The notes below the pieces were generated by a model that did no database searches, was not told where the DNA came from, and saw only the letters and a program-made list of their open reading frames with translations. DNA of 64,000 bases from contig NZ_CP157428.1 in assembly GCF_041021895.1 (NCBI RefSeq), positions 2,666,001-2,730,000 on the forward strand, read 5' to 3'. Position 1 is the stretch's first letter; the number at the start of each line of letters is the position of its first letter. This stretch comes from Acinetobacter sp. XH1741. GTDB taxonomy: Bacteria; Pseudomonadota; Gammaproteobacteria; Pseudomonadales; Moraxellaceae. Made by a program: the position numbers and the translations under genes. Shown piece after piece: positions 8,914-17,696 of this stretch.

Positions 8914-9594
8914 ATGCCATTTCAACATTTACCAAACTGGTTCCAAGTAGGTGCCTTTTTACTGGCAATCAATGCCGGAATGATTAATGTATTAGGGTTA
9001 ATTACCCTATTACATCAATCAGTTTCACATATGACTGGCAATGTCAGCATGCTTGCGATGAGTTTGGTAAACTGGCAATTTGAACATATTCTATATTTGG
9101 TCCTTGTTATCCTTTGTTATGTGTGTGGATCATTTTATAGTGGCTTTATTTTAGGTAATAGCCATTTCAGACTAGACCGCCGATATGGTCTCCCTTTAAG
9201 TCTCGTTGCACTATTTATTTTTCTCTGTTGGTTATTATTGCCGTATTTTCCTAGATATGGCCTACTATGGGCTTGTGTTGCTATGGGTTTACAAAATGCC
9301 ATGGTGAGCCATTACAAAGGAACTATTATCAGAACCACTCACTTATCGGGTGTTTTGACAGATCTTGGCCTTGCACTTGGCTATATGGCACGGGGGTTAA
9401 AAGTAGAGAATCGCAGAATTATTCTACATTTACTTATTTTTTCAGGCTTTCTTATTGGTGGTATACTTGCCGCTTCAGTACATCCCTATTTAAAATTGCA
9501 ATCATTTTTACTTCCAGCAATTTTAAGCTTAACTCTCAGTATTTCATATTGGGTCATTTATTTTCATCGTTCATCCTCTTCAGATTCGGATTAA
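8914..9594 (+). CDS. YoaK/DUF1275 family membrane protein
   Basis: 226 residues with about six membrane segments. The DUF1275 pattern is present: FLLAINAGMINVLGLITL, VSHMTGNVSML, and later GLQNAMVSHYKG..IRTTHLSGVLTDLG. Function in the family is not established; a small-molecule transporter is a common suggestion. Starts 5 bases after sstT and runs into the next gene with a 3-base gap, so it is co-transcribed. Confidence 0.85.
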   Translation: MPFQHLPNWFQVGAFLLAINAGMINVLGLITLLHQSVSHMTGNVSMLAMSLVNWQFEHILYLVLVILCYVCGSFYSGFILGNSHFRLDRRYGLPLSLVALFIFLCWLLLPYFPRYGLLWACVAMGLQNAMVSHYKGTIIRTTHLSGVLTDLGLALGYMARGLKVENRRIILHLLIFSGFLIGGILAASVHPYLKLQSFLLPAILSLTLSISYWVIYFHRSSSSDSD

Positions 9595-9597
9595 GTC

Positions 9598-10134
9598 ATG
9601 GTTAAAAATGCCTTACAAGCTCAGTTACTCAAAGCCGGTTTAGTTGACAATAAAAAAGCCAAAAAACTTACTAAACAAGCGCAACATGAACAACGTATCG
9701 GTCAAAGTAATGAAGCAGAAATTAAAGCAAATATTGAAAAGGCTCAAAAAGAGAAGCTAGCGAAAGACCAAGCTTTAAATTTAGAAAAGCAGCAACAACT
9801 TGAAGAAAAAGCCCTAAAAGCGTCTATCATTCAAATGATTAAGCAACACAAAATTGCAGATTTTGCTGGGGAAGTTGTTTATCAATTTATTGATGAGAAT
9901 AAAATTAAGAAAGTATATCTATCTCAGCAAGTCTACAATGCCTTAGTTACAGGTAGTTTAGTCATTGCCAAAGATCAAGATCAATATGCTTATCTTCCAA
10001 AAGCTTTAGCTGAAAAAATTGATCAAAAAATGCAAGGTTTTATCTTAATTAATAATGCTGAAAAGAATGAGCAAACGACCGATGAAGAAGATCCATATGC
10101 AGCTTATGTCATTCCAGATGACTTAATGTGGTAA
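9598..10134 (+). CDS. DUF2058 family protein (YaiL-like)
   Basis: 178 residues: N-terminal NALQAQLLKAGLVDNKKAKKLTKQ (4-27), then a long Lys/Glu/Gln-rich helix likely to form a coiled coil or bind RNA, then a folded C-terminal part with YQFIDENKIKKVYLSQQVYNALVTG. Matches the DUF2058/YaiL family, often described as nucleoprotein-like; function unproven. Last gene of the sstT run and followed by a terminator. Confidence 0.82.
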   Translation: MVKNALQAQLLKAGLVDNKKAKKLTKQAQHEQRIGQSNEAEIKANIEKAQKEKLAKDQALNLEKQQQLEEKALKASIIQMIKQHKIADFAGEVVYQFIDENKIKKVYLSQQVYNALVTGSLVIAKDQDQYAYLPKALAEKIDQKMQGFILINNAEKNEQTTDEEDPYAAYVIPDDLMW

Positions 10135-10144
10135 ACATGTGTAA

Positions 10145-10174
10145 GCCTTTATCAATATTCTGATAAAGGCTTTA
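10145..10174 (+). terminator. Terminator of the sstT gene run
   Basis: Perfect 10-bp arms GCCTTTATCA / TGATAAAGGC, followed by only three T. Confidence 0.65.
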
Positions 10175-10509
10175 ACTGCTTATGGCAATAACTAATATTT
10201 TATCGTCTATTAAAAAAATTATAAAAATTACATTCAGATCAAATTCGTTCACCACTTCATCTATTATTATCGATATAATGAATAAAACATTTTGTCTTTG
10301 CGTTACCTTTTAAGGTTTCTTCCCGAGTCCAATTTCATGTCTTGACTAAATTAAATAAGCTTTAGTCAAAGATATACAATATAAACTTTCATGTGTATCC
10401 ACACATACCCAACAGATCAATGTCTTTATTGAGTTTGATCTAACTGACTTTATTGCAAATTAAATTGCGAAATTTTAATAAAGTAGCTGATGTATAAAGG
10501 TAGTCATTC
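10175..10509. other. Intergenic stretch before the ABC exporter, with inverted repeat
   Basis: No gene seen. TTGACTAAA (10342-10350) and TTTAGTCAA (10361-10369) form a perfect 9-bp inverted repeat with 10-base spacer and no T-run, so an operator is more likely than a terminator. GTATAAAGGTAG precedes the exporter ATG as leader. Confidence 0.4.
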
Positions 10510-12357
10510 ATGCTGAAGTGGTTTGAAAAACTTGTAGATCCTTATCCAACAAAAGGTCTGGATGAACCCTTACCGAAACGCTTTTTTCCATTTGTTTGGC
10601 AAGCTACCGAAGGCGTACGTCCTTATTTATTACTACTTATTATATGTACAGCAGGCGCAGCTACATTTGAAGCCCTACTCTTTTCAAAAATTGGGCAACT
10701 TGTAGACTGGCTCAGCCACAGTCAGCCTGAAAGTTTTTTAAGCCAACATGCTTCCAATATACTTATTCTAATTAGCGTTTTATTTGCTAATATTTTATTT
10801 GTTAATATTCAATCCATTATAAAACATCAAATTTTATATAGTACTTTTCCTATGCGCTTACGCTGGCGCTTTCACAACCTTCTGTTAAAGCAAAGTCTAG
10901 ATTTTTTCCATAATGATTTTGCTGGACGCCTTTCGGCCAAGGTGATGCAGACGGCTTTAGCTATCCGTGAATTCTGGATTATTTTGGGCGATATGTTGGC
11001 CTATGTGAGTATTTACTTTATTACGGTTAGTATTGTTCTTGGGGCAATTTCTCCAACTTTACTCATCCCACTCATGGTTTGGTTAGGGCTATTCTTATTA
11101 AGTGCTTGGTTCTTTATCCCACGTTTAAGCAAAATCTCGCAACAACAAGCGGACGCCAGAGCTGTGATGACTGGCCGTGTCACAGACGCCTACACAAATA
11201 TTCAAACTGTTAAGCTATTTGCTCATGCTGGTCGTGAAAGCCAATATGCTAAAGCTTCAATGAAAGAGTTTATGTCTACCGTCTATGCGCAAATGCGTTT
11301 AGGTACACTTTTTGAAGTCAGCATTAATATGTTGTCTGCTGTTTTATTTGTTGGCGTGATTGGTACCGCAGTTTGGTTATGGACCCAAGGTTTAGCAGCT
11401 TTAGGTGTCATTGCTGCGACTACTGCCATGATTTTAAAACTCAATAGCATGGCTGAATTTATGATGTGGCATATGTCAGCATTGTTTGAAAATGTGGGTA
11501 CCATCCAAGATGGTATGCAAACACTAGGCAAGAAAATCAATATTCAAGATAAACCAGATGCAAAACAACTTGATGTCACTCAAGGTGAAATCGTATTTAA
11601 AGATGTAACCTTCGCCTATAACAATAAAAATGTCATCGATCACTTTAATCTACACATTAAAGCAGGTGAAAAGATCGGTATTGTTGGCCGTTCAGGTGCA
11701 GGTAAATCAACTCTTATCCAATTACTATTACACTTCTATCATCTTAAGGAAGGTGCAATTTTAATTGATGGGCAAAATATTGAAGATGTAACGCAAGATA
11801 GTCTAAGAGCGAATATTGCTTTGGTTACTCAAGATACTTCTTTACTACATCGTTCAGTTGCTGAAAATATTAAATATGGCCGTCCAGATGCAACTGATCA
11901 AGATATGCAAAGTGCTGTACATAAAGCTAAAGCGGCTGAATTTATTCCTCATCTTGTTGATTTAAAAGGTCGTTCAGGCTACGAAGCCCAAGTAGGTGAA
12001 CGCGGTGTAAAACTGTCAGGTGGTCAAAGACAGCGTATTGCTATTGCACGTGTATTCTTAAAAGATGCGCCAATTTTGATATTAGATGAAGCAACAAGTG
12101 CATTGGACTCTGAGGTTGAAGCAGCTATCCAATCAAGTTTAAATGACCTTATGGTAGATAAAACGGTTATTGCAATTGCTCATCGATTGTCTACTATTGC
12201 TCAAATGGACCGTTTAATTGTTCTTGATGAAGGTAAAATTGCAGAACAAGGCACCCACGAAGAATTAATTGCAAAAAATGGTATATATGCGCAATTGTGG
12301 AAACGTCAAACAGGCGGCTTCCTTATTGAGCAAAAAGCAACACAGGGTCAAGATTAA
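10510..12357 (+). CDS. ABC exporter, fused permease and ATPase
   Basis: 615 residues: six predicted membrane helices in the first ~330 residues (ABC transporter type 1 fold), then a complete ATPase domain with Walker A GRSGAGKST (393-401), signature LSGGQRQRIAIAR from 502, Walker B ILILDEATSALD from about 522 and switch His in AIAHRLST. A homodimeric MsbA/LmrA-like exporter; the substrate cannot be read from sequence. Its stop overlaps the start of a MaoC-like gene by one base, so the two are coupled. Confidence 0.88.
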   Translation: MLKWFEKLVDPYPTKGLDEPLPKRFFPFVWQATEGVRPYLLLLIICTAGAATFEALLFSKIGQLVDWLSHSQPESFLSQHASNILILISVLFANILFVNIQSIIKHQILYSTFPMRLRWRFHNLLLKQSLDFFHNDFAGRLSAKVMQTALAIREFWIILGDMLAYVSIYFITVSIVLGAISPTLLIPLMVWLGLFLLSAWFFIPRLSKISQQQADARAVMTGRVTDAYTNIQTVKLFAHAGRESQYAKASMKEFMSTVYAQMRLGTLFEVSINMLSAVLFVGVIGTAVWLWTQGLAALGVIAATTAMILKLNSMAEFMMWHMSALFENVGTIQDGMQTLGKKINIQDKPDAKQLDVTQGEIVFKDVTFAYNNKNVIDHFNLHIKAGEKIGIVGRSGAGKSTLIQLLLHFYHLKEGAILIDGQNIEDVTQDSLRANIALVTQDTSLLHRSVAENIKYGRPDATDQDMQSAVHKAKAAEFIPHLVDLKGRSGYEAQVGERGVKLSGGQRQRIAIARVFLKDAPILILDEATSALDSEVEAAIQSSLNDLMVDKTVIAIAHRLSTIAQMDRLIVLDEGKIAEQGTHEELIAKNGIYAQLWKRQTGGFLIEQKATQGQD

Positions 12358-12797
12358 TGCTTTATTTAGAAGATTTGAAAATTGGTGATCGTTTTATTAG
12401 TCGTGAATACGAAATTACACTAGACGAAATCAAACAATTTGCAAATAGCTATGATCCTCAACCATTCCATACCGATGAAGCGCTAGCCAAAGAAGATCCT
12501 ATTTTCAAGGGTATTGCTGCCAGTGGGTGGCATACCTCTGCAATCACTATGCGGTTATGGACAGAATGTATGCCAATTTATGGTGGCTTAGTGGGTTCAG
12601 AGTCTAGTCTACGATGGCCACGCCCTACTCGACCTGGTGATCGGATTCATGTTGAAGCGGAAATTTCCGCGATTACACCATCCAAAACAAAATTAGATCG
12701 TGGTATTGTTAGTTACGTTACGCAGGCCTTAAATCAACATGGGGATGTTTTGCTTATTTCAACAACGAAAATCGTTGTCTTTAAAAAGAATGTTTAA
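12357..12797 (+). CDS. MaoC-like hot-dog dehydratase
   Basis: 146 residues with the MaoC/(R)-hydratase hot-dog fold: YDPQPFHTDEALAKEDPIF (about 33-51) holds the conserved Asp and His of the hydratase motif, followed by GIAASGWHTSAITMRL and the R/P-rich SSLRWPRPTRPGDRI. Probably acts on an acyl thioester. Starts in the TAATG of the upstream ABC exporter gene. Confidence 0.82.
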   Translation: MLYLEDLKIGDRFISREYEITLDEIKQFANSYDPQPFHTDEALAKEDPIFKGIAASGWHTSAITMRLWTECMPIYGGLVGSESSLRWPRPTRPGDRIHVEAEISAITPSKTKLDRGIVSYVTQALNQHGDVLLISTTKIVVFKKNV

Positions 12798-12905
12798 TGA
12801 ATCGTTGATATGATTGTCTAACAGTTTTTATAAACTCAAATTATATTTCATGACAAGATGTGTAAGAAATGCACGTAGAGAATTGATGAGAGCAACGGAA
12901 CGCAT

Positions 12906-13931
12906 ATGAAAATTACCTCAGCTCGTCAAGATCAAGGTATTCCAGGAGTCTATGGCTTATTGCTATTAGATGTCGTTTCACGTTGGGGATACAACGATGA
13001 AACGTTATTTGCTCCTTTTCATCTTACTAGTGAGCAATTGGCAGATCCTGAATATCGTATTTCAACACCTGTAGCGAATGAGCTAGTTAAACATGCCTTA
13101 AATCTAACTGGTGAAAGTACGCTGGGTTACCATATTGGCACCCAAATGCGTATTTCAATTCATGGATTTATTGGCTATGCAATTATGACAGCCAAAGATA
13201 TTACAGAAGCTATTGCCCTTGCTGCACGTTTTATCCAATTACGTTTACCCTTTTTACAACTCTATTTTTCTACGTTCGGTCCGAAAGCCACATTACAGCT
13301 ACAATGTGATATTGAACTAGAACCACTTCGTACCGAAATCGTTTTAGGCTTAACCATTGGTATCATGACCATGGCAAAAGCGATGACAGGTATTGAAGAT
13401 TTAGCGGGCGATGTCGATTTAGACTTTCCAGAACCTGAGGGTTTTGATAAATATAGAAATAAACTAAGCAGCATTATTCGCTTTAATCAGCCCCATTTAA
13501 TCTCTAGTTTTGATAAAAAATATTTAGGTCTTAAATTAATTAATTCAGACCCAATTGCCAGTCAAGTTGCTATTAATCAATGTGAAGCCGAACTATCTGC
13601 TTTGGGTGAGCGCCGTCGTTTGGCAATGCGTGTACGTGATATTTTAAGTAATTCTGAACAACATTACTTAAGCATAGAAAATGTAGCAGAATACTTACAT
13701 ATGTCAGATCGTACATTAAAACGACAATTGGCAGCTGAAGGGACTTCATTTTCAACATTAGTAGACGAAGTAAGATATCGTCATGCGACTTCACTACTTT
13801 CACGCACAGATTATAGTCTTGAACAAATTGCAGATGAACTTGGATATTCCGATGTCGCCAACTTCAGCCGTGCTTTTAAACGCTGGAGTGGCCGTAGTCC
13901 GAGTAACTGGCGCAAAGACCCCTATTTATAA
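12906..13931 (+). CDS. AraC family transcriptional regulator
   Basis: 341 residues. N-terminal arabinose-binding-type domain as in the OruR/ArgR-like Pseudomonas group (GESTLGYHIGTQMRISIHGFIGYAIM about 73-98), then two AraC helix-turn-helix units: LSIENVAEYLHMSDRTLKRQLAAEGTSF and YSLEQIADELGYSDVANFSRAFKRWSG.SP near the C-terminus. Effector unknown. The gcvH gene starts 38 bases downstream, which may or may not be a regulatory link. Confidence 0.85.
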   Translation: MKITSARQDQGIPGVYGLLLLDVVSRWGYNDETLFAPFHLTSEQLADPEYRISTPVANELVKHALNLTGESTLGYHIGTQMRISIHGFIGYAIMTAKDITEAIALAARFIQLRLPFLQLYFSTFGPKATLQLQCDIELEPLRTEIVLGLTIGIMTMAKAMTGIEDLAGDVDLDFPEPEGFDKYRNKLSSIIRFNQPHLISSFDKKYLGLKLINSDPIASQVAINQCEAELSALGERRRLAMRVRDILSNSEQHYLSIENVAEYLHMSDRTLKRQLAAEGTSFSTLVDEVRYRHATSLLSRTDYSLEQIADELGYSDVANFSRAFKRWSGRSPSNWRKDPYL

Positions 13932-13969
13932 TGTTATTAAAATATTAGACACATGCTTAAGGAGTTGTC

Positions 13970-14344
13970 ATGAACCACCCTTCAGAATTGAAGTATGCAC
14001 GTACACATGAGTGGGTAAAAGTTGAAGGAGACCTCGTTGTTACGGGGATTACCGACCATGCGCAAGATGAGCTTGGAGACCTGGTCTATGTTGAAACTCC
14101 TGAAGTTGGCAGTAAGGTAACAGCTGGTGAACAAGCTGGAGTAGTTGAATCAGTTAAAACTGCTTCTGACATTCACGCTCCTGTTTCCGGTACTGTAGTA
14201 GAAGTAAACACAGACCTTGAAGATGATCCAGATTTTGTAAATGAAGACCCATACGGTAAAGGCTGGATATATAAAATCAAACCAGACAATATTGCAGATG
14301 TTGAAAAACTTTTAACAAATGCAGAATATGAAGCTGGCCTATAA
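13970..14344 (+). CDS. gcvH: Glycine cleavage system H protein
   Basis: 124-residue lipoyl carrier that shuttles the aminomethyl group of glycine between the P and T proteins. The lipoylation segment [17 protein letters not shown] has K63 as the lipoyl-lysine. [11 protein letters not shown] at 11-21 and the C-terminal GKGWIYKI are typical. The ATG is preceded by a strong AAGGAG. gcvT and gcvP are not in this window, so the gene stands alone here and is closed by a terminator. Confidence 0.95.
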   Translation: MNHPSELKYARTHEWVKVEGDLVVTGITDHAQDELGDLVYVETPEVGSKVTAGEQAGVVESVKTASDIHAPVSGTVVEVNTDLEDDPDFVNEDPYGKGWIYKIKPDNIADVEKLLTNAEYEAGL

Positions 14345-14371
14345 TATAGGTATAGTTTTTAAAGTTTAAAG

Positions 14372-14400
14372 AACCAGTTTAAATTTTAACTGGTTTTTTT
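14372..14400 (+). terminator. Terminator of gcvH
   Basis: AACCAGTT / AACTGGTT stem with seven T following. Confidence 0.85.
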
Positions 14401-14451
14401 ATATGTATGAGCCAGTTTTTAAAAAACCTAATGAATGAGTAGATAATTGAT

Positions 14452-15150
14452 ATGACCAAACTTGTTGTATTTTCCGGTGCGGGCATGAGTGCAGAAAGTG
14501 GAATTAGCACATTTCGCGATAGCAATGGTCTATGGGAAAATTATGATATACAGCAAGTTGCCACTCCAGAAGCATGGGCAAAAGATCCTGCTTTAGTTCA
14601 GCGGTTTTATAATGCACGAAGAAAAAATATTTTAGAGTCTCAACCAAATGAAGCTCATCAATATATTGCAAAATTACAAAAGTATTTCGATGTGCAGGTC
14701 ATTACACAGAATATTGATGATTTACACGAACGTGCCGGTAGTCAAAATGTCTTACACCTCCATGGTAATATTCGACTAGCGAAAAGTTCTGGACCCAATG
14801 CACAATATACAACTCAATTTTATGAAATTAATGGTTGGGAATTAGATTTAGCCCGTGATCTCTGCCCAGAAGGTTATCCACTTCGTCCTCATGTTGTTTG
14901 GTTTGGTGAAGCAGTTCCTGCTTATGAAGAAGCAATAAAGCAAGTACAAGAAGCAGATATTTTCATTGTTATTGGTTCAACCTTAAGTGTCTATCCTGTT
15001 GCAGGCTTAGTTCATGAAATTTCTAATTACACCCAAGCTTATTATATAGATCCGCAAGCAGATCATTATCGTGTTCCATCTCAATATAAACTGTTAAAAA
15101 TGACGGCTACGCAAGGTATGCAAGACCTATTTCATAAATTGACGGACTAA
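14452..15150 (+). CDS. Sir2-family NAD-dependent protein deacylase without the usual zinc cysteines
   Basis: 232 residues. Rossmann start GAGMSAESGISTFRDSNGLW (9-28), QNIDDLHERAG (86-96), catalytic H104 in LHLHG, and GSTLSVYPVAGL in the C-terminal half. Y53-x-x-R56 (FYNAR) is the class III motif linked to removal of acidic acyl groups such as succinyl. The zinc module that normally follows LHLHG should contain four Cys; here the region 105-150 has only C138. Such zinc-free sirtuins exist, so the protein may be active as a deacylase, but the structural metal is probably absent. Confidence 0.85.
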   Translation: MTKLVVFSGAGMSAESGISTFRDSNGLWENYDIQQVATPEAWAKDPALVQRFYNARRKNILESQPNEAHQYIAKLQKYFDVQVITQNIDDLHERAGSQNVLHLHGNIRLAKSSGPNAQYTTQFYEINGWELDLARDLCPEGYPLRPHVVWFGEAVPAYEEAIKQVQEADIFIVIGSTLSVYPVAGLVHEISNYTQAYYIDPQADHYRVPSQYKLLKMTATQGMQDLFHKLTD

Positions 15151-15557
15151 TATTTTTGCTCTTTATAGATATATTCCATTTTTAAACTAGATTTTTCGCA
15201 AGAAATTGACTGGAAAACATTCACTTTAAATCACAATTTTTCCATAGCCTTGTCTATCACAGTTAATTTTGTAACCAAACATACTGATATTTTTCCGAAA
15301 TTTCTTATTTTTCTAATTTTTTAAAAGATCACTAAACTATTAGATTAATCTAACTCTTTGATTAAATATATTTAAATTCAAATTGTAAACAAAATTACAG
15401 TCGTTTACATAAAAATACACAAAATACAGCATAAATTTAACAGAGCAAAAAAATTCTTTTGTGGTTGAATCTCAACCTCTTGAAATGCCGTACAAGAAAA
15501 CAGCGACCTGGATTAGGTTACAATCACGGATTATGGATATAAGGACACACATCCATT
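15151..15557. other. Intergenic stretch upstream of putP
   Basis: AT-rich and without a gene. It holds the perfect 14-bp palindrome described at 15340-15353 and a shorter inverted repeat GGTTGA/TCAACC at 15463-15477 nearer to putP; either could be an operator. AAGGA lies about 15 bases before the putP ATG. Confidence 0.5.
15340..15353. promoter_or_regulatory. Palindrome upstream of putP, possible Lrp-type operator
   Basis: TTAGATTAATCTAA is a perfect palindrome and resembles the degenerate Lrp box (YAGNAWATTWTNCTR). The Lrp-type regulator encoded next to putA would be the obvious candidate. Inferred only. Confidence 0.4.
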
Positions 15558-17048
15558 ATGAGTTATTTTGATCCCACCCTCATCATGTTTATGGTGTACA
15601 TCGTAGCAATGGTACTTATTGGCTTATTTGCCTACCGTGCTACAAGCGACTTCTCTGATTATATTCTTGGTGGTCGTAGTTTAGGCAGTTTTGTTACTGC
15701 ATTATCCGCAGGCGCATCAGACATGAGTGGTTGGTTACTCATGGGCTTACCAGGAGCGATTTATCTTTCTGGTTTATCTGAAGCGTGGATTGCTATTGGT
15801 CTAATTATCGGTGCTTGGCTTAACTGGTTACTGGTTGCTGGTCGATTACGCGTTCATACTGAAATCCAAAATAATGCACTCACTCTGCCCGACTATTTTA
15901 CAAGTCGATTTGATGACCAGAAAAAAATTCTTCGTATTTTCTCTGCCGTTATTATCTTGGTTTTCTTCGCAATTTATTGTGCTTCAGGCATGGTAGCTGG
16001 TGCCCGTTTATTTGAAAATTTATTCGGCATGTCATATACCACTGCAATTTGGTTAAGTGCTATTGCAACAATTAGTTATGTTTGTATTGGTGGGTTCTTA
16101 GCTATTAGCTGGACCGATACTTTCCAAGCTGGCTTAATGATTTTTGCTCTCTTACTGACTCCAATCGTAACTTACCTTGCAATTGGTGACACAACTCAGT
16201 TTGTGACGCTTATTGAAGCTGCTCGCCCACATGCATTTAACATCGTTTCAGATTTAAGTGTAGTGGCTGTTTTATCTTCCATGGCTTGGGGTTTAGGCTA
16301 TTTTGGCCAACCGCACATCCTTGTACGTTTTATGGCTGCTGACTCTGTAAAATCAATTCCTGCTGCTCGCCGTATTGGTATGACTTGGATGATTTTATGT
16401 CTAGTTGGTGCAGTCGGTGCTGGTTTCTTTGGTATTGCTTATTTCCAGCAACACCCTGAACTTGCAACAGTTGTAAGTAAAAACCCTGAAACTGTATTTA
16501 TGGAATTGACTAAAATTTTATTCAATCCATGGCTTGTCGGTGTCATTCTAGCTGCGATCTTGGCTGCTGTTATGAGTACATTAAGCTGTCAGCTTTTGGT
16601 GTGTTCAAGTGCGCTAACTGAAGATTTGTACAAAGGTTTCATCCGTAAAAATGCATCTCAAAAAGAGCTTGTATGGGTTGGGCGTATCATGGTTCTTGCA
16701 ATCGCAATTCTTGCAATTGTGCTTGCAGGTAATCCAGACAGTAAAGTTCTTGGTCTCGTTTCTTATGCATGGGCTGGGTTTGGTGCTGCATTTGGTCCAC
16801 TCATCATCTTGTCATTGTTCTGGAAACGCATGACATTAGAAGGCGCTTTAGCAGGCATGATCGTAGGTGCAGTTGTTGTGATCGGCTGGAAAAATCTTTT
16901 CGCAAGCACTGGTGTTTACGAGATCATTCCTGGCTTTATCTGTGCATTTATCAGCATCATTGTAGTGAGTTTAATTAGCAAAGCTCCAAACACTGATGTA
17001 ACTGATCGCTTTGAACAAGCAGATAAACTTTACAAAGAAAGTGTATAA
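15558..17048 (+). CDS. putP: Sodium/proline symporter
   Basis: Inner-membrane sodium:solute symporter that imports proline for catabolism. 496 residues with about 13 membrane helices. SDFSDYILGGRSLGSFVTALSAGASDMSGWLLMGLPGA (residues 31-68) is the highly conserved PutP segment that includes sodium-site residues, and WGLGYFGQPHILVRFMA is the family signature. Followed by a UUCG-loop terminator shared with the convergent Lrp-type gene, and then by putA. Confidence 0.95.
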   Translation: MSYFDPTLIMFMVYIVAMVLIGLFAYRATSDFSDYILGGRSLGSFVTALSAGASDMSGWLLMGLPGAIYLSGLSEAWIAIGLIIGAWLNWLLVAGRLRVHTEIQNNALTLPDYFTSRFDDQKKILRIFSAVIILVFFAIYCASGMVAGARLFENLFGMSYTTAIWLSAIATISYVCIGGFLAISWTDTFQAGLMIFALLLTPIVTYLAIGDTTQFVTLIEAARPHAFNIVSDLSVVAVLSSMAWGLGYFGQPHILVRFMAADSVKSIPAARRIGMTWMILCLVGAVGAGFFGIAYFQQHPELATVVSKNPETVFMELTKILFNPWLVGVILAAILAAVMSTLSCQLLVCSSALTEDLYKGFIRKNASQKELVWVGRIMVLAIAILAIVLAGNPDSKVLGLVSYAWAGFGAAFGPLIILSLFWKRMTLEGALAGMIVGAVVVIGWKNLFASTGVYEIIPGFICAFISIIVVSLISKAPNTDVTDRFEQADKLYKESV

Positions 17049-17061
17049 AAATGAATAAAAT

Positions 17062-17085
17062 AAAAAGGGGCTTCGGCCCCTTTTT
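17062..17085. terminator. Bidirectional terminator between putP and the Lrp-type gene
   Basis: Perfect AAAAAGGGGC-TTCG-GCCCCTTTTT with the very stable UUCG tetraloop. Confidence 0.92.
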
Positions 17086-17572
17086 ATTTATTTTTCGCTT
17101 TGATTTTAATTTTTGAAGTATCTTTGACGACTTGCATCACAGGATAGCTACGGGTTTCTTTCACACCCGGTAATTGCCACAGCACCTGCCCAGCAATACG
17201 TCTGAACTCCTCCATACTGCCACTTCTTAACTTAATTAAAAAATCAAATCCCCCACTGACCATGTGACATTCAACAATTTCGGGATAGTGCACAACTGCA
17301 TCAATAAACTCATCCAAAACATTCGGTGTGGTCTTGTCCAGTAACACTTCTACAAACACCAGAAAATTTGCATTTAGCTTGATTGGGTTTAATTTAGCTT
17401 CATAGCCCAAGATAAATTCATCTTTTGTTAACTTCTGCACTCGAGCCATTACAGCAGTGGGTGACAAGTTTACCATTTCGGCTAATTTACTATTAGAAAT
17501 TCGCCCATCTGTTTGAAGAATATCCAAAATTTTTAAATCAGTGCGATCAAGGCTTAATAATGGGCCATTCAT
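17084..17572 (-). CDS. Lrp/AsnC family regulator, probable activator of proline catabolism
   Basis: 162 residues: AsnC-type helix-turn-helix (LDRTDLKILDILQTDGRISNSKLAEMVNLSPTAVMARVQKL, about 8-48) and a C-terminal RAM ligand domain (ECHMVSGGFDFLIKLRS). Lies between putP and putA and is divergent from putA with about 110-125 bases between starts. In Agrobacterium and other bacteria an Lrp-type PutR next to putA activates it with proline. As PutA here lacks the DNA-binding ribbon-helix-helix, this protein is the likely local regulator. Confidence 0.82.
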   Translation of the reverse strand: MNGPLLSLDRTDLKILDILQTDGRISNSKLAEMVNLSPTAVMARVQKLTKDEFILGYEAKLNPIKLNANFLVFVEVLLDKTTPNVLDEFIDAVVHYPEIVECHMVSGGFDFLIKLRSGSMEEFRRIAGQVLWQLPGVKETRSYPVMQVVKDTSKIKIKAKNK

Positions 17573-17633
17573 CTGAATTTTCCTCTAAAAAATAGGCTAA
17601 ATATAGTGAGTTATTCGGTGTTTCTTCTGTAAT

Positions 17634-17644
17634 GATAAATTATC
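17634..17644. promoter_or_regulatory. Pseudopalindrome in the putA / regulator divergent region
   Basis: GATAA-A-TTATC within an AT-rich block about 50 bases before putA. It is a candidate binding site for the divergent Lrp-type regulator; weak evidence. Confidence 0.35.
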
Positions 17645-17696
17645 TAAACCTCTCTACTCAAGATGGGAGTACGAGAGTCGGTTGTCGGAAACAGAT

